A DNA stretch of 64,000 bases from Ianthella basta (Eukaryota > Porifera > Demospongiae > Verongiida > Ianthellidae), in the NCBI GenBank assembly GCA_964019415.1, contig OZ025870.1, positions 1,202,001-1,266,000 on the forward strand. The letters are read 5' to 3'. The position numbers and the translations under genes were made by a program. Below, one piece after another: positions 1 through 10,640 of this stretch. Each line of letters starts with the position of its first letter. The first letter of the stretch is position 1. Under the pieces are notes generated by a model, which worked only from the letters and a program-made list of their open reading frames with translations, was not told where the DNA came from and did no database searches.

Positions 1-55
1 TTTACATTAAAGTCACAGAATGGATGCTTTCAATGGTACAGTGTCACATGCACAA

Positions 56-86
<31 letters not shown>

Positions 87-1811
87 CACACATGCACACA
101 CACACACTCCCCTCCCCTCCCCTCCCCTCCCCTCCCCTCCCCTCACACACACAGCTACTGGTACTCAGTTGAGATGTGATGTGTTTGTGGACACCATTCA
201 CAAGATAGAGATCACCACGACCACCAGAGAACTGCTCTTGGAGGAAGCACCAGAGATGTTTGATGTCAGAGCTTTTGATGAAGAACGTAAACACACCACA
301 CAATACTGTACATTTCGCTGCCCTCTGACCCCATGGGTGGTCTTGTTTGATTTTCAGTGCATTCTAAAGCATACATAGTTTCATGACTTGCTTCCTTGAG
401 GAGACATTGTGTGCAGTTGTAGCTAATCTTCATCTTTCCAATTGTTTTGCAAAGTGGTTGCTATTACAGTCATGCGACTCATGCTATCCCACCTTGAACT
501 CACTTTTGGCACTGTAACTTAACACTTGTGAATGGTTTAAGTTCCCTGGTTATGGTGCCATGTTAGGTCAAAGCCCAAGATAAGTTATGACTCTAATGGC
601 ATTCATGACAGCAGCCACTTCGCATAACTTTTGCTCAATTAACAGGATTATGTTTATGTCATGTACATACTCTGGATATGCATATGAAGTAGCCAGTGAA
701 GTGAAGTCTCTATAGTCTTCTTGAGGCTCGCCATGCTCAATACATGGTTACCATAGTAATGTGTCAGATGTACCCCGACCTGCTGTGTTTCCTCTTCCGG
801 GCAAATATTCAGCACTCTACGAGGCCTATTGTTTGAGTGGACTCTGTCCAAGGACACTACAGCCAGGAACTGAAACCAGATGAGATACTGACGTATGGAA
901 GTGGGAATATGTTATTGCCTACTAGCCCCTACTACACTTTAGCATCTGCATATTAATGAGACGTTAGCTTAAGCCTGTCCGTCATTATGTGTGGTGGGAT
1001 ATAATGGCATGTATATACTGTATGTGTTGTGTGTTGTGAGTTGTTTGTTGCTCCTGCGGAAAATGTCCATACAACGCACACCTGTAGCATGTTCAGCCAT
1101 ATCTGTTTATATGCAGTATGTGTTGTGTGTGTGTGTGTACGTTTGTCCAGTTTGCTGACTCTGGTTATGAGGCCGCTAAACCCCAAGATTGACAGAATTG
1201 AGCAACAAGCATGCAAGTATGCGCATTGCCACCCACTTCACACTGTACAGTACATCAGTTTGTAAGCTATAGTTACAACACACACAGTGTCACCTACACA
1301 CGGTGTACTGTAGACCTTGTAGTAATATTTGTTCTGTTGCACCTCTCCAGTGCCCCAAACTATTGGGACAGTTTGAGCATGCCCATTTAAGTGTTCTCAT
1401 GAGAGAGGTGTCCTTATTTCAGAGGTAGTTTTGTACACATCACTATGTAGCTGGGACAGTAGGCACTGTCCTCGTTAGAGAGGTCTGTCCTTTGTAAGCA
1501 TGCTCCAGTGTGTTTATGTGCATGTGACTCATTGCATGGAGATGAGTCCAGGTTCAGGAGATGGTTCTGCTGCTTATGCATGGTTGTTGTCCTTGTCTAG
1601 GGTCTCCATGGCGACTCGGTGTTGGTCCAGGGTATCAACACTGGTAGTGGTGTATGTGAAGTTGGTGAGCAGAGCTTCGCAGGGCGTGTCACCGGACAGT
1701 GTGCGGCTGATTGTGAAAGAGTACCTAATAAGTCATACCTGCCAACCTGTATCATTCCACTGAGTTACATTGACTACACATTGGAGAGGAGGAAACAGGG
1801 AAGGGTGAAAG
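1..1811 (+). pseudogene. NUP210 partial copy P1 (exons 2, 4, 5, 6, 7), left-truncated
   Basis: Broken duplicate of the 5' part of the NUP210 gene at 44794-61312. Recognisable pieces are the end of exon 2 (1-35), exon 4 (155-286), a degraded exon 5 (about 800-903), exon 6 (about 1151-1208) and exon 7 (1601-1811). Exon 3 is absent, so exon 2 joined to exon 4 shifts frame and meets a stop after a few codons. The exon 5 acceptor AG is lost, and exon 7 has a 5-base deletion relative to the intact gene. The upstream part lies outside the window. It is nearly collinear with copy P4 at 26522-28579, so exon 3 was lost before those two separated. No functional product is expected. Confidence 0.85.
57..150. 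repeat. (CA)n followed by (CCCCT)n tract
   Basis: A CA microsatellite runs directly into tandem CCCCT units just upstream of the exon 4 acceptor. The same pair of tracts precedes exon 4 in other NUP210 copies (15240-15347, 26621-26736, 45630-45772). The C-rich run doubles as the polypyrimidine tract; its complement has four or more GGGG runs. Confidence 0.85.
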
Positions 1812-3653
1812 GTGAGGGGGAGGGGCGGGAAGAGAGTATATTGGGAAGAGTATCTTGTCCACTTGTAGTCAATAAGCACTTGTACACACACAGTAAGTAG
1901 CAGGGATTCACTCAAGTACTTGCTGGACAAACAGCTTACCGTTTCATTGTACATTTGTGCAAATGACGTTTGCTGTCCTGTTATTATGCTTGCATCTGGA
2001 GGAGAATCTGCTCTGCAGATGACGAGTGCTCTTGTTGACAGGTATCATCTTCTTACAAGTACACTACAGTTATTGCTGAAAGGGATGGGAGGAGACTCGA
2101 TCAACCACGTTAGTGGAGGTTGTTTCTCTCATCGCTGGCTCTTTTAGTGGAATGATAGTTTGGATGATTTAATTCACCAACGTATAGTCACTTTAATACC
2201 GGATACAGCCTGTGACAGTTGAAGCACTGCATTAAATTCAAAAGGTAACTTTGTTGGTGTGACAGATCGGTGATTGTACATTGATTAGGAGCACGGAGAT
2301 ACTGAAACATCACAGTAAGCAAAATTGCTTGAAAGAATTTACAGAGATGCGAGGGGGAAGGAGGCAAAGCTACTCTGTGGATTGCTAACTCACTTGGAGT
2401 GTGTGTGTTAACTGAGGCATGTTAGAAAGGGTTCGTGTTGCTAACTCTGGTGCAGTAATGGCTTCAATTGTCATCACCTTGCTGGTTCCTACCATAATCG
2501 GTGCGTACACTAGAAGAGCCTCTCTTCATGAATCACATTTTCATCCACGTAATTGGACAGCTACCTCACCACTGTGGCCAAAATAGGACGTGTTTTATGA
2601 AAGTAAATGCAGACACCTCCCTTAGGTGAAGCACTGACTGCTCTGCAGTAGCAATGGCAGGTGCATCTAGCTGACTCGTGCATGCAACCAGCATGACACA
2701 TGCATGCTGGAAGTGTAATATACGTAGCAAGGTGCTGATCAACACAACTTGTAGGAAACATACATTAAATCCTTGCACAATTGCAAGTTACATACGCAGT
2801 GCAGTGCAGTGTATGTAGTGGTAGACGTGCTACTCCTATAGCTAGTGGATGTGCAGTTGTGATTGTGGTAGTGAGCCACTGTACACTCATAGCTAGATGC
2901 GTACCATAGTGCATCCAGTAAAACTTGTAGGAGATGGTAACTGTAGCCACCTCTCTAAAACAACTAGCCTCCCTAGACCCCCCCCCCTCCAAGTAGCATT
3001 AGCATAGCACTAATACATTGCAGTCCATCTCTGTAATACAGCCAGCTCTTAGTGGGCCACAGGTGGCTGTATTGGACAGGTTTCACTGTACATATGTACA
3101 TACTCTATGGTGTTTGGGTGACATGTTTGTGTGTGTGTGTTCCCCTAGGTACGTGTGCCCTGCAGTAGCTAGGGGGATGAAGTCAAGCAGGTACTAGAAA
3201 TAATCCAGCACTCTCAGGCTAGCTACCAATACACTGTAGCTAGGTACGTAGCTACCACCATGGATGGTAGAGTTAACTATACCTAAATGCTACCACCAAT
3301 GAAGGGCAGCAATAGTACTGTTCTTCTGCGAACTCATTCGCGGCAGTATCCCCTCTTGCACGCGCGAGAGCCAGACCTCTCAACGACAATCTTACTTCCA
3401 CTGGTCCATGAAACATTGAAACTACAGCCCAAGAAGACACTACCATTGGTAATTTCTCGGAGCACCTCCTGTAGGCAGAGTTCGCTGTGGCCGTGAGCAT
3501 CATAGATTATGTTCGCCGAGTTCGTCTGCGACCGTCTCACCAAATAGTAGCCCGCAAAGTTCCTGATCAGATGCTCAGAAAGGCACAAGAGCTTTTGCAA
3601 TTGCCAACAGCAAAAACGTGCGAAACCGTGACGTCATTTATGAGAGGGACATA
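1812..3653. other. Spacer between NUP210 relic P1 and a GTPase start, duplicated at 28580-30517
   Basis: I see no convincing gene here. The stretch is collinear with 28580-30517, with scattered substitutions and small indels. It contains a short dispersed repeat around 3040-3095 that recurs near 19780-19840, and a poly-C run near 2980. It ends at the 5' region of a GTPase gene, and the paralogous spacer leads to GTPase-3. Confidence 0.6.
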
Positions 3654-3691
3654 ATGGCTGTTGGTAGCGACGCGTTTCAAGATTGTCAGAT
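3654..3691 (+). pseudogene. GTPase gene start, cut off by LINE sequence
   Basis: The first codons match the start of GTPase-3 at 30518 (MAVGSDAFQDCQMNR against MAVGGDAFQDCQMNR). At 3691/3692 the match stops and LINE sequence begins. The rest of the GTPase frame and its 3' region, 30556 to about 32783 in the paralogous block, are missing here. Homology with the paralogous block resumes after the (GT)n tract near 5197. This GTPase copy is therefore dead. Confidence 0.85.
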
Positions 3692-5144
3692 GAACCGGAT
3701 GCCACTCCCATCACCCGTCAGCAGAAGTTAAAGCTTTTCAAGGTCAGCATCTGTCCTCGTCTCACCTGGGACCTGTCCATCTCAGACCTGCCAATCTCCT
3801 GGTTGCAGAACCACCTCCAGCCCATCGCCACCAGGTTTCTGAAAAGATGGTGTGGTCTGGCCCGCTCTGCTGATCCCAACCGACTCTTTCTTCCCAAGTC
3901 CAACGGTGGGCTGGAGCTCCCACACCTGGTCACTGTGTACAAGAAGCTCCATGCTGCCAAGGCTGGTTCACACATGTGCTCAAGCGACTCCAGTGTCCGA
4001 GCTATCGCCACACAAATCACCCTCCGTGAGTCCCAACTTCAGTGTGCTTTGTTCCGGCCTTACCAGGAGGTGGTGGGGGTAATGAAGGAGGACCCTGGGG
4101 CTCCCAGGAAGAAAGTGGTGTCTCATGTCAAGGCCAAGATCCAGGCCGAGGACACCGCCTCCAGACTGGCTCACACCACTAGCCTTCCAGTTCAAGGGTT
4201 GACTGTGCGGGAGTTCGAGGGCAGGGCGGCCCAGAACTGGTCCACTGCCATCTTCAGCCTCCCAGAGTAGGTATTCAAGTTTGCTCTCAACGCGGTGACG
4301 GACACTCTTCCCCGCAATGCCAACTTGTTCAGGTGGAAGAAGCTGTCCTCACCACGGTGCCAACTCTGTGGAGAGGTACAGTCTCTGGCCCATGTTCTCA
4401 ACTCCTGCCAGAAGGCCCTCAGTCTGTGACGCTACACCACCAGGCACGATGATGTGCTCAAGGTCATCTTTGACTTTTCCAAGCGCAACCTGACATCAGG
4501 AATGCAAGTCATAGCTGACCTACCGGGCCAGCAGTACACGTTCCCCCAAGACATTGCTCCCACGGACCTGCGCCCGGACATGGTTATCTGGGGAACTTCA
4601 GCCATCTACCTGGTAGAGCTGACGGTGCCTTTTGAGACCAACATTGCAGACGCTGCAGAGAGGAAGGTCCATCGGTACCAGGACCTTGCAGCTGCCTGTG
4701 CTTGTTCCCACCACACATCTATCATCACTCTCGAGGTCGGGTCGAGAGGCTTCCTGAGCACAGTGGGCTTTCAGCAGCTCTTCAAACTGCTACAAGCCAA
4801 AGCCAAAGACCGACAGAACTTTGAGATTGACATAATTAAGCATGTGGTTGCATCGTCCTACGACATCTGGTGTAAACGGAACTGGTGTAGTTAAGTTTGC
4901 TTGATCCTTTTTTTTCTTTCCTCTTGAACTCTGCTGCATGTTTATGTTTAAGCTGTGGTAACCCCTGCACATAGTTAACCTCTGGTGTCTTAACCATACT
5001 GTGCAAGTTCATCGTCAGAACTTTCCTTTTTTGGCAGTGTTAAGCTCACCTTAATGTCACTTTTCTGTTGTTGTATGCATGCTCTTTGACCAGTCTTTAG
5101 CACTGGTGTTTCCAATAATAATGATTGGTGACATTGAAAAAAAA

Positions 5145-5146
<2 letters not shown>
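3692..5146 (+). mobile_element. 5'-truncated LINE: RT C-terminus, zinc finger and restriction-like endonuclease
   Basis: The frame from 3692 encodes a reverse-transcriptase thumb/C-terminal region with the recurrent LINE pattern of a KRWCGL motif and an LPKSNGGLELP motif. A CX2CX7HX4C zinc-finger-like motif follows at about 4358-4410. The last part (4454-4894) holds RPDMVIW and VELTVPFE, the PD...(D/E)xK layout of a restriction-like endonuclease. In-frame stops at 4268-4270 and 4427-4429 break the frame. A 3' UTR-like stretch ends in a 10-A run at 5137-5146 that abuts (GT)n. The element is truncated at its 5' end, as is usual for LINEs. Its clade is unresolved; the endonuclease type suggests an R2/NeSL/CRE-like group, but this is inference. 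Confidence 0.8.
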
Positions 5147-5184
<38 letters not shown>

Positions 5185-5196
5185 GTGTGTGTGCAT
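5147..5196. repeat. (GT)n microsatellite
   Basis: GT dinucleotide run immediately after the LINE A-tail. It corresponds in position to the (GT)n at 32783-32892 in the paralogous block and marks where homology between the blocks resumes. Confidence 0.9.
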
Positions 5197-5989
5197 GTCT
5201 GTATTTTCATGTAGGATTAGGTACGTATGATCCTGCTGTTTCTGTGCTGTTACCTGTTAGCTATTCAGTTTGGGGTTTACATCTTTTGAGGTCAAAGTTC
5301 AGAGGTGAGCCTTGGGTCGAGTAACATTAATTATATAATATACGTAATAGCAACTATTTAGCAACACTCTTCACTTGAATGATAGGATGATATGCATATA
5401 TACTTATAGGTAGTCAGCATAGAAGAGGTGATGTATTGTATGGCATAAGATTCACCACACTCAGTTACCATAATGTTGTGCTACGTTAGACACAACCCAA
5501 CCTGTTGTGTTTCCTCCTCAAGGCAACATATTCAGCACTCTATGAGGTCTATTGTCTTGAAATGCAGAGCTGTTAGAGTGCCGATTGTTTTAAATGGCTT
5601 TCCTAATGCCAGTTAGTCTACTTGCAGATGAAAATGTCAGATCAGCCACGGACTTTGTTGAGTGATAAAGCTATCTCGTCCAGTGATGCAGGATTCTTCC
5701 CCTTTGCTGTGAGGTGTCTCCAACATTCAAAGCAGTACCAATGGGGAGAGTAGATATATAGTTATTCTCATCAGCCATATGTAGGCACACTTAGCACTGT
5801 TTGTGGGGCTGCATGTGCAGCTGGGAAGAAGGCTTAGCTTAAACAGTTATGAAGTAGCTTTCCTGAAAATTACATCAAGTGGTTCCTGTACATTGCCCTG
5901 TACTTTGTTGAACAGAACCACAGTCATGAGACAGCCACCACATGAGACAGCCACCACATGAGACAGCACACCCACAGGTAAGATAGTAC
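5197..5989 (+). repeat. Repeat R (first half) containing an old NUP210 intron 4/exon 5 relic
   Basis: Nearly identical to 32893-33669; the part from about 5445 is also found at 9252-9797. At 5522-5558 it holds a stretch matching the start of NUP210 exon 5 (GCAACATnTTCAGCACTC), preceded by sequence resembling the end of intron 4 (CCTGTTGTGTTTCCTCCT). The repeat thus appears to be a decayed NUP210 fragment that was later re-copied. No coding capacity remains. Three short CCACATGAGACAG repeats lie just before the right end. Confidence 0.75.
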
Positions 5990-6939
5990 CGTATTCGCTC
6001 TAAAAATTCGTCATTCTAATTTTCGTCAGGGAAAAAAAGTATGCTCAAGTGTACTCTAATCGTGACGAATTTCCTGTCTCTCTAATTTCCGCAATTGGCC
6101 TCTAATTTTCGTCATGAACAGGAAGCGTTCTAAATATTCGTCGGAAATGCCTGCAATATGGCTGCGACGGCCAAGGAACAAAGCCTAGGAGCAAAGCCAA
6201 CAGCACTCGCTGTTGTCTTTGTCCTTTTGGCATTGTTCTGTTCGTCTATAAGCCTTCTCGACGCTGTGTACGTCGTTCATTTTCCTTCTGGCGCGACAAT
6301 GGAGTTCAGTGATCACGAATCGTCTCCACATTCTTCTCGTTCGGACGGTAGCCTCGCACTGCTGTTCGCCCGGTCAACGTGTAAGTGGCCATTTCAGCAA
6401 GAAATGCCCATACGGAATAGCTCTCCAATGTTTCGTCTTCGCTCTAATGTTTCGTCCGAAAACTCTAAATATTCGTCACCTTCGACGGTCTTCTCCATTC
6501 CAGCTCTAATTGCCTCCAAAGACGAAATTTTCGCTGCACTAGGGGTGACGAATTTTTAGGGGCTGCCGCAGGCAGCCCCTATATTGTTTTCAAATTGACG
6601 TTTTCATATGGCTTCATGTTACGGATATATATATATATATATAATACGCCAACCTACGGTTGTGCGTCAATGCTTACATTTATATTGAATGTATTGGGCG
6701 AAGTATTGGGTATAGGGAATTTATATTGTCGGCCATTTTATTCGGCCGGAAGTAGACCGTGTGCGAGGCCAAGGGACTTTGAAAACCGGCTTCGAAACGA
6801 CGTCTTAGCGAACTTTGGACGTTCTCTTCCGCCTCTGATCCTGGAACAGACTCCTACAGCACTTCTGGTCGACGGACAAAGAGACAGCTTTTAGACAGCG
6901 CCCAACAGGTCATCGACTTCGCCCGCGCCTTCTTCGATA

Positions 6940-7136
6940 ATGGCCGCGCCCGCCTCGGAGGACTTCACTCCGCCGCCTGGAACACATGACAGGAGTAACG
7001 TAGAAACTGGTGAGCGCCGTGATATGTTGACGCTAACATTCTTTAACCATTTCTAGCGTTGAAAAGCTTAGCTCGCACGGTTGCCCTTCTAAATGCTCTT
7101 CAGAACCTGGCCCACGCGTACTGCGCTGTAGCAAAC
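6940..7136 (+). CDS. Two captured 5' exons of an unrecognised host gene
   Basis: A candidate first coding exon runs 6940-7009, starting MAAPASEDFTPPPG and ending at a GTGAGC donor in phase 1. A second exon at 7057-7136, after a CATTTCTAG acceptor, continues in phase as LKSLARTVALLNALQNL and ends at a GTACGT donor. Together they give 50 residues: a proline-rich start and then an amphipathic helix-like segment. A CGGCCATTTTATTCGG motif with an adjacent CGGAAGT (ETS-like) lies upstream at 6730-6753. Everything sits inside the 1.18-kb insertion, so these look like the promoter and 5' end of a gene carried by a mobile element. I do not recognise the protein, and no downstream exon is seen. Confidence 0.4.
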
Positions 7137-7284
7137 GTACGTAGCTTTTGCCACCACAGACCACTAGCTACTCTGGCGACTGTGGGTTCCTTGGTACATT
7201 ATATTTCTGTGAATATTCACGGTAAATGCATGTGCTATAAGCAGTCATGTGTCTGTCTTTGCTGGAGATTTCTCTGTGCATGTG

Positions 7285-7362
7285 TGGTGTGTGTGTGTGT
7301 GGTGTGTGATGTGTGTGTGGCCGGTGTGTGTGTGTGTATGTGTGTGTGGCCGGTGTGTGTGT

Positions 7363-7410
<48 letters not shown>

Positions 7411-7474
7411 TGTGATGTATGTGTGGCCGGTGTGTGTGTGTGTATGTGTGTGTGTCTGTGCGTTTGCACATGTG

Positions 7475-7549
<75 letters not shown>

Positions 7550-7572
7550 ACATGTGTATGTGTGTGTGTGGT
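7285..7572. repeat. Interrupted (GT)n microsatellite
   Basis: A long GT-rich tract with repeated TGTGTGGCCGGTG interruptions inside the nested insertion. The frames that cross it are low-complexity artefacts. Confidence 0.9.
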
Positions 7573-7748
7573 CATGTAGCTATGTTTGGTGACTAGTGGT
7601 GTATGCGTACTGTCACTGAGGTGTATGACACAATGTCATGTGTTACCAATCATGAGTGACAGAGCAGCGACCGAAGGGAGCAAGTATTTCGAGTTGGGGC
7701 GGCAGCCCCACGAGTTTTTTTAACTCGAAATACTTGTTAGAGAGGATA

Positions 7749-8030
7749 CGGTAGTGTTGTTTAGAGTGGTCTGACTGTGTAAACTGGGGAGTGTGAGTAT
7801 TTGATGTGAGCCAGATTGAAGGTGTTTGTTAGTATTAATTGACCTTGTGGGTCTCAAGGGATCCCAGGGGAGCTTATATCCCAAAGGTGAGGGGCCTGAT
7901 CTTTGAGCTGGTCATGCCCTAGTTTAGACTGCTAGACCCTCTGTGCCCTGGGCATTTGGTTTATCTTTGTGTCCCCCTTGCAGAGATAAAGTTGAATGTG
8001 TGTGTGTATCCATGTGTGTGTGTGTACGTG
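7749..8030. repeat. Repeat R (second half), copy 1
   Basis: Matches 9799-10050 and 34252-34505, from GTGTTGTTTAGAGTGGTC to the start of the GT tract. In the 9252-10050 copy both halves of repeat R are contiguous, showing that the MITE split it in the other two copies. No coding potential seen. Confidence 0.8.
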
Positions 8031-8165
<135 letters not shown>

Positions 8166-9251
8166 CACTGTACCATTGGAAATATCTATTCAGTGACTGG
8201 CTGGTTAGCTTTAATACCAGTCAGCAAACAAGAGTGTTTATATCATACAAGTCAGTTAGTAAAAATGGTTGCATTCCGTACCAGATGTACATTATTTGCA
8301 TGCCATTCAGAAAGCCCAGCAACACCTGTGATTCACTCAGACCTATAAATTATAGACATTTAATACAAAGTATATATGTGTGTACACACTGCTCCTAACA
8401 GAGCAATTAGCACTCCTGTTGTGCTATTGTTGTTGAGGGGCTGGTTTCAGCTCGTGTAGCTAATGAAATGGGAATGTGGCCCTTGTGGATGGTCGCTCGG
8501 AGGCGTCATCTCTAAGCATGGATGAAAATCTGAAGCCGAAGGAGTTGTGTTACGGCTTATGTCGGGTATTGGGCGTCGACTGGATAGTAGTTAGGTAATT
8601 CACGCTCTCATCGTTCATGTACACCGACGTTGGCTGTTTCCCGCGGCGAATAATCCAGAGGTTCACGAACGGCAGCCATTTTCTTGGCCGCAAATAGAGA
8701 TTTCCGGTAAGACGTACGATACATATATATAAAGGTATGGCAAAACCACCTGGCGAAAAAAAAACATAGGAACAAGGAGGAGGGCCGGTCCATGCAAAGA
8801 GGGGGGGCAGCCTGTCCACGCAAAACCCAGGCCACTGACTTTGAATACATTTGCACCTTCCCTACATTTGGCAATATTTTGCTGCGCTTGGTGGTCTTGC
8901 TACCATCCCCTATTTCTCCACCTGTATATTGTTATGCAATTGTGAGTGTGCAATAACAAGCTAAAGAGTTGCTACATGAAGGCGATTAAGATTGCATGCC
9001 TATTCCAGCTATGCATCCTCCCATGTACACATCACCAAGCTGTATGCATACATCCATGTACATGACTAAAGCGCCGATTAGGAAAGGCTGTACAGCTATA
9101 TAGCAATCGTAGAATCTGGTGTACACTGTGGTGCATGCACATGTACTGGTGTGTCCTGATATACTGTAAGGCACTAGCTACCTGGATATATGTATGCGTA
9201 GGTATAGGAAGGTTGAACTTCACAAACATTGGCAGTGAAGCGTACAATGTT
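8166..9251. other. Unique stretch with a possible minus-strand promoter and first exon
   Basis: Mostly featureless. On the minus strand, around 8730-8620, a TATATAT run is followed by ACCGGAAAT (ETS-like) and then AAAATGGCTGCC (YY1-like). That ATG at 8679 opens a short frame beginning MAAVREPLDYSPRETANV, with a possible GTGTAC donor. It resembles a metazoan short-UTR promoter with a first exon, but nothing downstream supports a gene, and it may be a displaced 5' fragment. Confidence 0.3.
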
Positions 9252-10158
9252 TGTGATAAGATTCACCACACTCAGTTACCATAATGTTGTGCTACGTTAG
9301 ACACAACCCGACCTGTTGTGTTTCCTCCTCAAGGCAACATATTCAGCACTCTACGAGGTCTATTGTCTTGAAATGCAGAGCTGTTAGAGTGCCGATTGTT
9401 TTAAATGGCTTTTCTAATGCCAGTTAGTCTACTTGCAGATGAAAATGTCAGATCAGCCACGGACGTTGTTGAGTGATAAAGCTATCTCGTCCAGTGATGC
9501 AGGATTCTTCCCCTTTGCTGTGAGGTGTCTCCAACATTCAAAGCAGTACCAATGGGGAGAGTAGATATATAGTTATTCTCATCAGCCATATGTAGGCACA
9601 CTTAGCACTGTTTGTGGGGCTGCATGTGCAGCTGGGAAGAAGGCTTAGCTTAAACAGTTATGAAGTAGCTTTCCTGAAAATTACATCAAGTGGTTCCTGT
9701 ACATTGCCATGTACTTTGTTGAACAGAACCACAGTCATGAGACAGCCACCACATGAGACAGCACACCACATGAGACAGCACACCCACGGGTAAGATAGTA
9801 GTGTTGTTTAGAGTGGTCTGACTGTGTAAGCTGGGGAGTGTGAGTATTTGATGTGAGCCTGATTGAAGGTGTTTGTTAGTATTAATGGACCTTGTGGGTC
9901 CCAAGGGATCCCAGGGGAGCTTATATCCCAAAGGTGAGGGGCCTGATCTTTGAGCTGGTCATGCCCTAGTTTAGACTGCTAGACCCTCTGTGCCCTGGGC
10001 ATTTGGTTTATCTTTGTGTCCCCCTTGCAGAGATAAAGTTGAATGTGTGTGTGTGTCCATGTGTGTGTGTGTACGTGTGTCCATGTGTGTGTGTGTGTGT
10101 GTGTGTCCATGTGTGTGTGTCCATGTGTGTGTGTGTGTGTACGTGTGTCCATGTGTGT
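9252..10158. repeat. Repeat R, uninterrupted copy (empty MITE site)
   Basis: Matches 5445-5989 and then 7749-8030 without a break, except a single TA at about 9796-9798 where the MITE sits in the other copies. The NUP210 exon-5 relic is at 9332-9368. It ends in a GT/CCATGTGTGT tract. Confidence 0.85.
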
Positions 10159-10159
10159 T

Positions 10160-10640
10160 TGATGATAATCGTCGTGGGGCCGGGCGAGCCTGAGTGAGAT
10201 GCAGGTGTTTAGTCCAGGCAGTCTGTAGCCTAGCCTCACCTGGCTTAGTGAGGCTATCTGCAGCCTTTGGTGATCACTGCTTTAACTCATGCCAATAATC
10301 CCTGATCTGCTGCTGCGTAGCCTGTCTCTTCACAGCAGTATTGCCTGCTAGCCTCTCATGATGATAATAACCCTTCATCTGGAATATCTTTATCTGTACT
10401 GTATACAGCGAAGCATGCCGAGCCCTCTTTTGCTGTCGGCAGAGCAACTGTTCTCCTCTGTATTCACCCGTCTCAACTCGTGGACTTCAAGCTGGGTTGG
10501 CAGAGAAGTTCTCGAAGCTGTGGGAAGAGTAGTCACTGATCTTCTTCCAAAGTCATAAGGCTGGGTGTGATAAGGGCAGCACGTTTCCAGCATTGCGTTC
10601 ACATAACCTACCGTTTGAGGCTTTCCGTGGCAAAATTCAA
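10160..10640. other. Left part of the block shared with 40510-46530; no gene recognised
   Basis: Collinear with 40515-40985 at high identity. A short + strand frame beginning MPSPLLLSAEQLF (about 10412) is partly shared, but the copies diverge in frame towards its end, so I do not call it a gene. Confidence 0.5.

Larger units (their letters stand above)
6560..7740. mobile_element. Nested insertion with hairpin ends, inserted inside the MITE
   Basis: Absent from the otherwise identical MITE at 34239-34242. Both sides carry TTAG (6556-6559 and 7737-7740), a likely target duplication. The left end is a perfect hairpin with arms AGGGGCTGCC and loop GCA (6558-6580). The right end has a perfect 15-bp inverted repeat (CAAGTATTTCGAGTT at 7681-7695 and its complement at 7722-7736) around a second G/C-rich hairpin. 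Inside are two exon-like segments and a long GT-rich microsatellite. No transposase is visible, and I cannot assign a superfamily. Confidence 0.65.
5988..7750. mobile_element. TA-flanked MITE copy 1, split by a nested insertion
   Basis: The left end CCGTATTCGCTCTAAAAATT and the inverted right end CCGTATCCTCTCTAAAAATT are terminal inverted repeats flanked by TA. The intact copy is at 33668-34253. The paralogous site at about 9797 is empty, with a single TA, which fixes the element's borders. Here the right terminal repeat is interrupted after 6559 by a 1.18-kb insertion, and the last bases resume at 7741. Internal copies of a CTCTAAnnTTCGTC motif are frequent. A 133-codon frame (6158-6559) has no transposase features. 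The TA target and short TIRs suggest a Tc1/mariner- or pogo-type non-autonomous element. Confidence 0.8.

Noticed and set aside
6158-6559. 133-codon frame inside the MITE, identical at 33840-34241
   Set aside because: Identity reflects recent duplication of the whole block; the frame spans internal MITE repeats and has no transposase motif. The N-terminal hydrophobic stretch alone is not enough to call a gene.
7168-7596. Long Cys/Val or His/Thr frames across GT/CA tracts (also at 7924-8196, 16073-16383, 17954-18393, 34425-34847, 59106-59691 and others)
   Set aside because: They are translations of dinucleotide repeats, open in several frames on both strands, with no non-repeat conserved part.
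10358-10558. Short frame MPSPLLLSAEQLF, also at 40706-41017
   Set aside because: The two copies lose frame agreement towards the end and no splice or promoter signal supports it.
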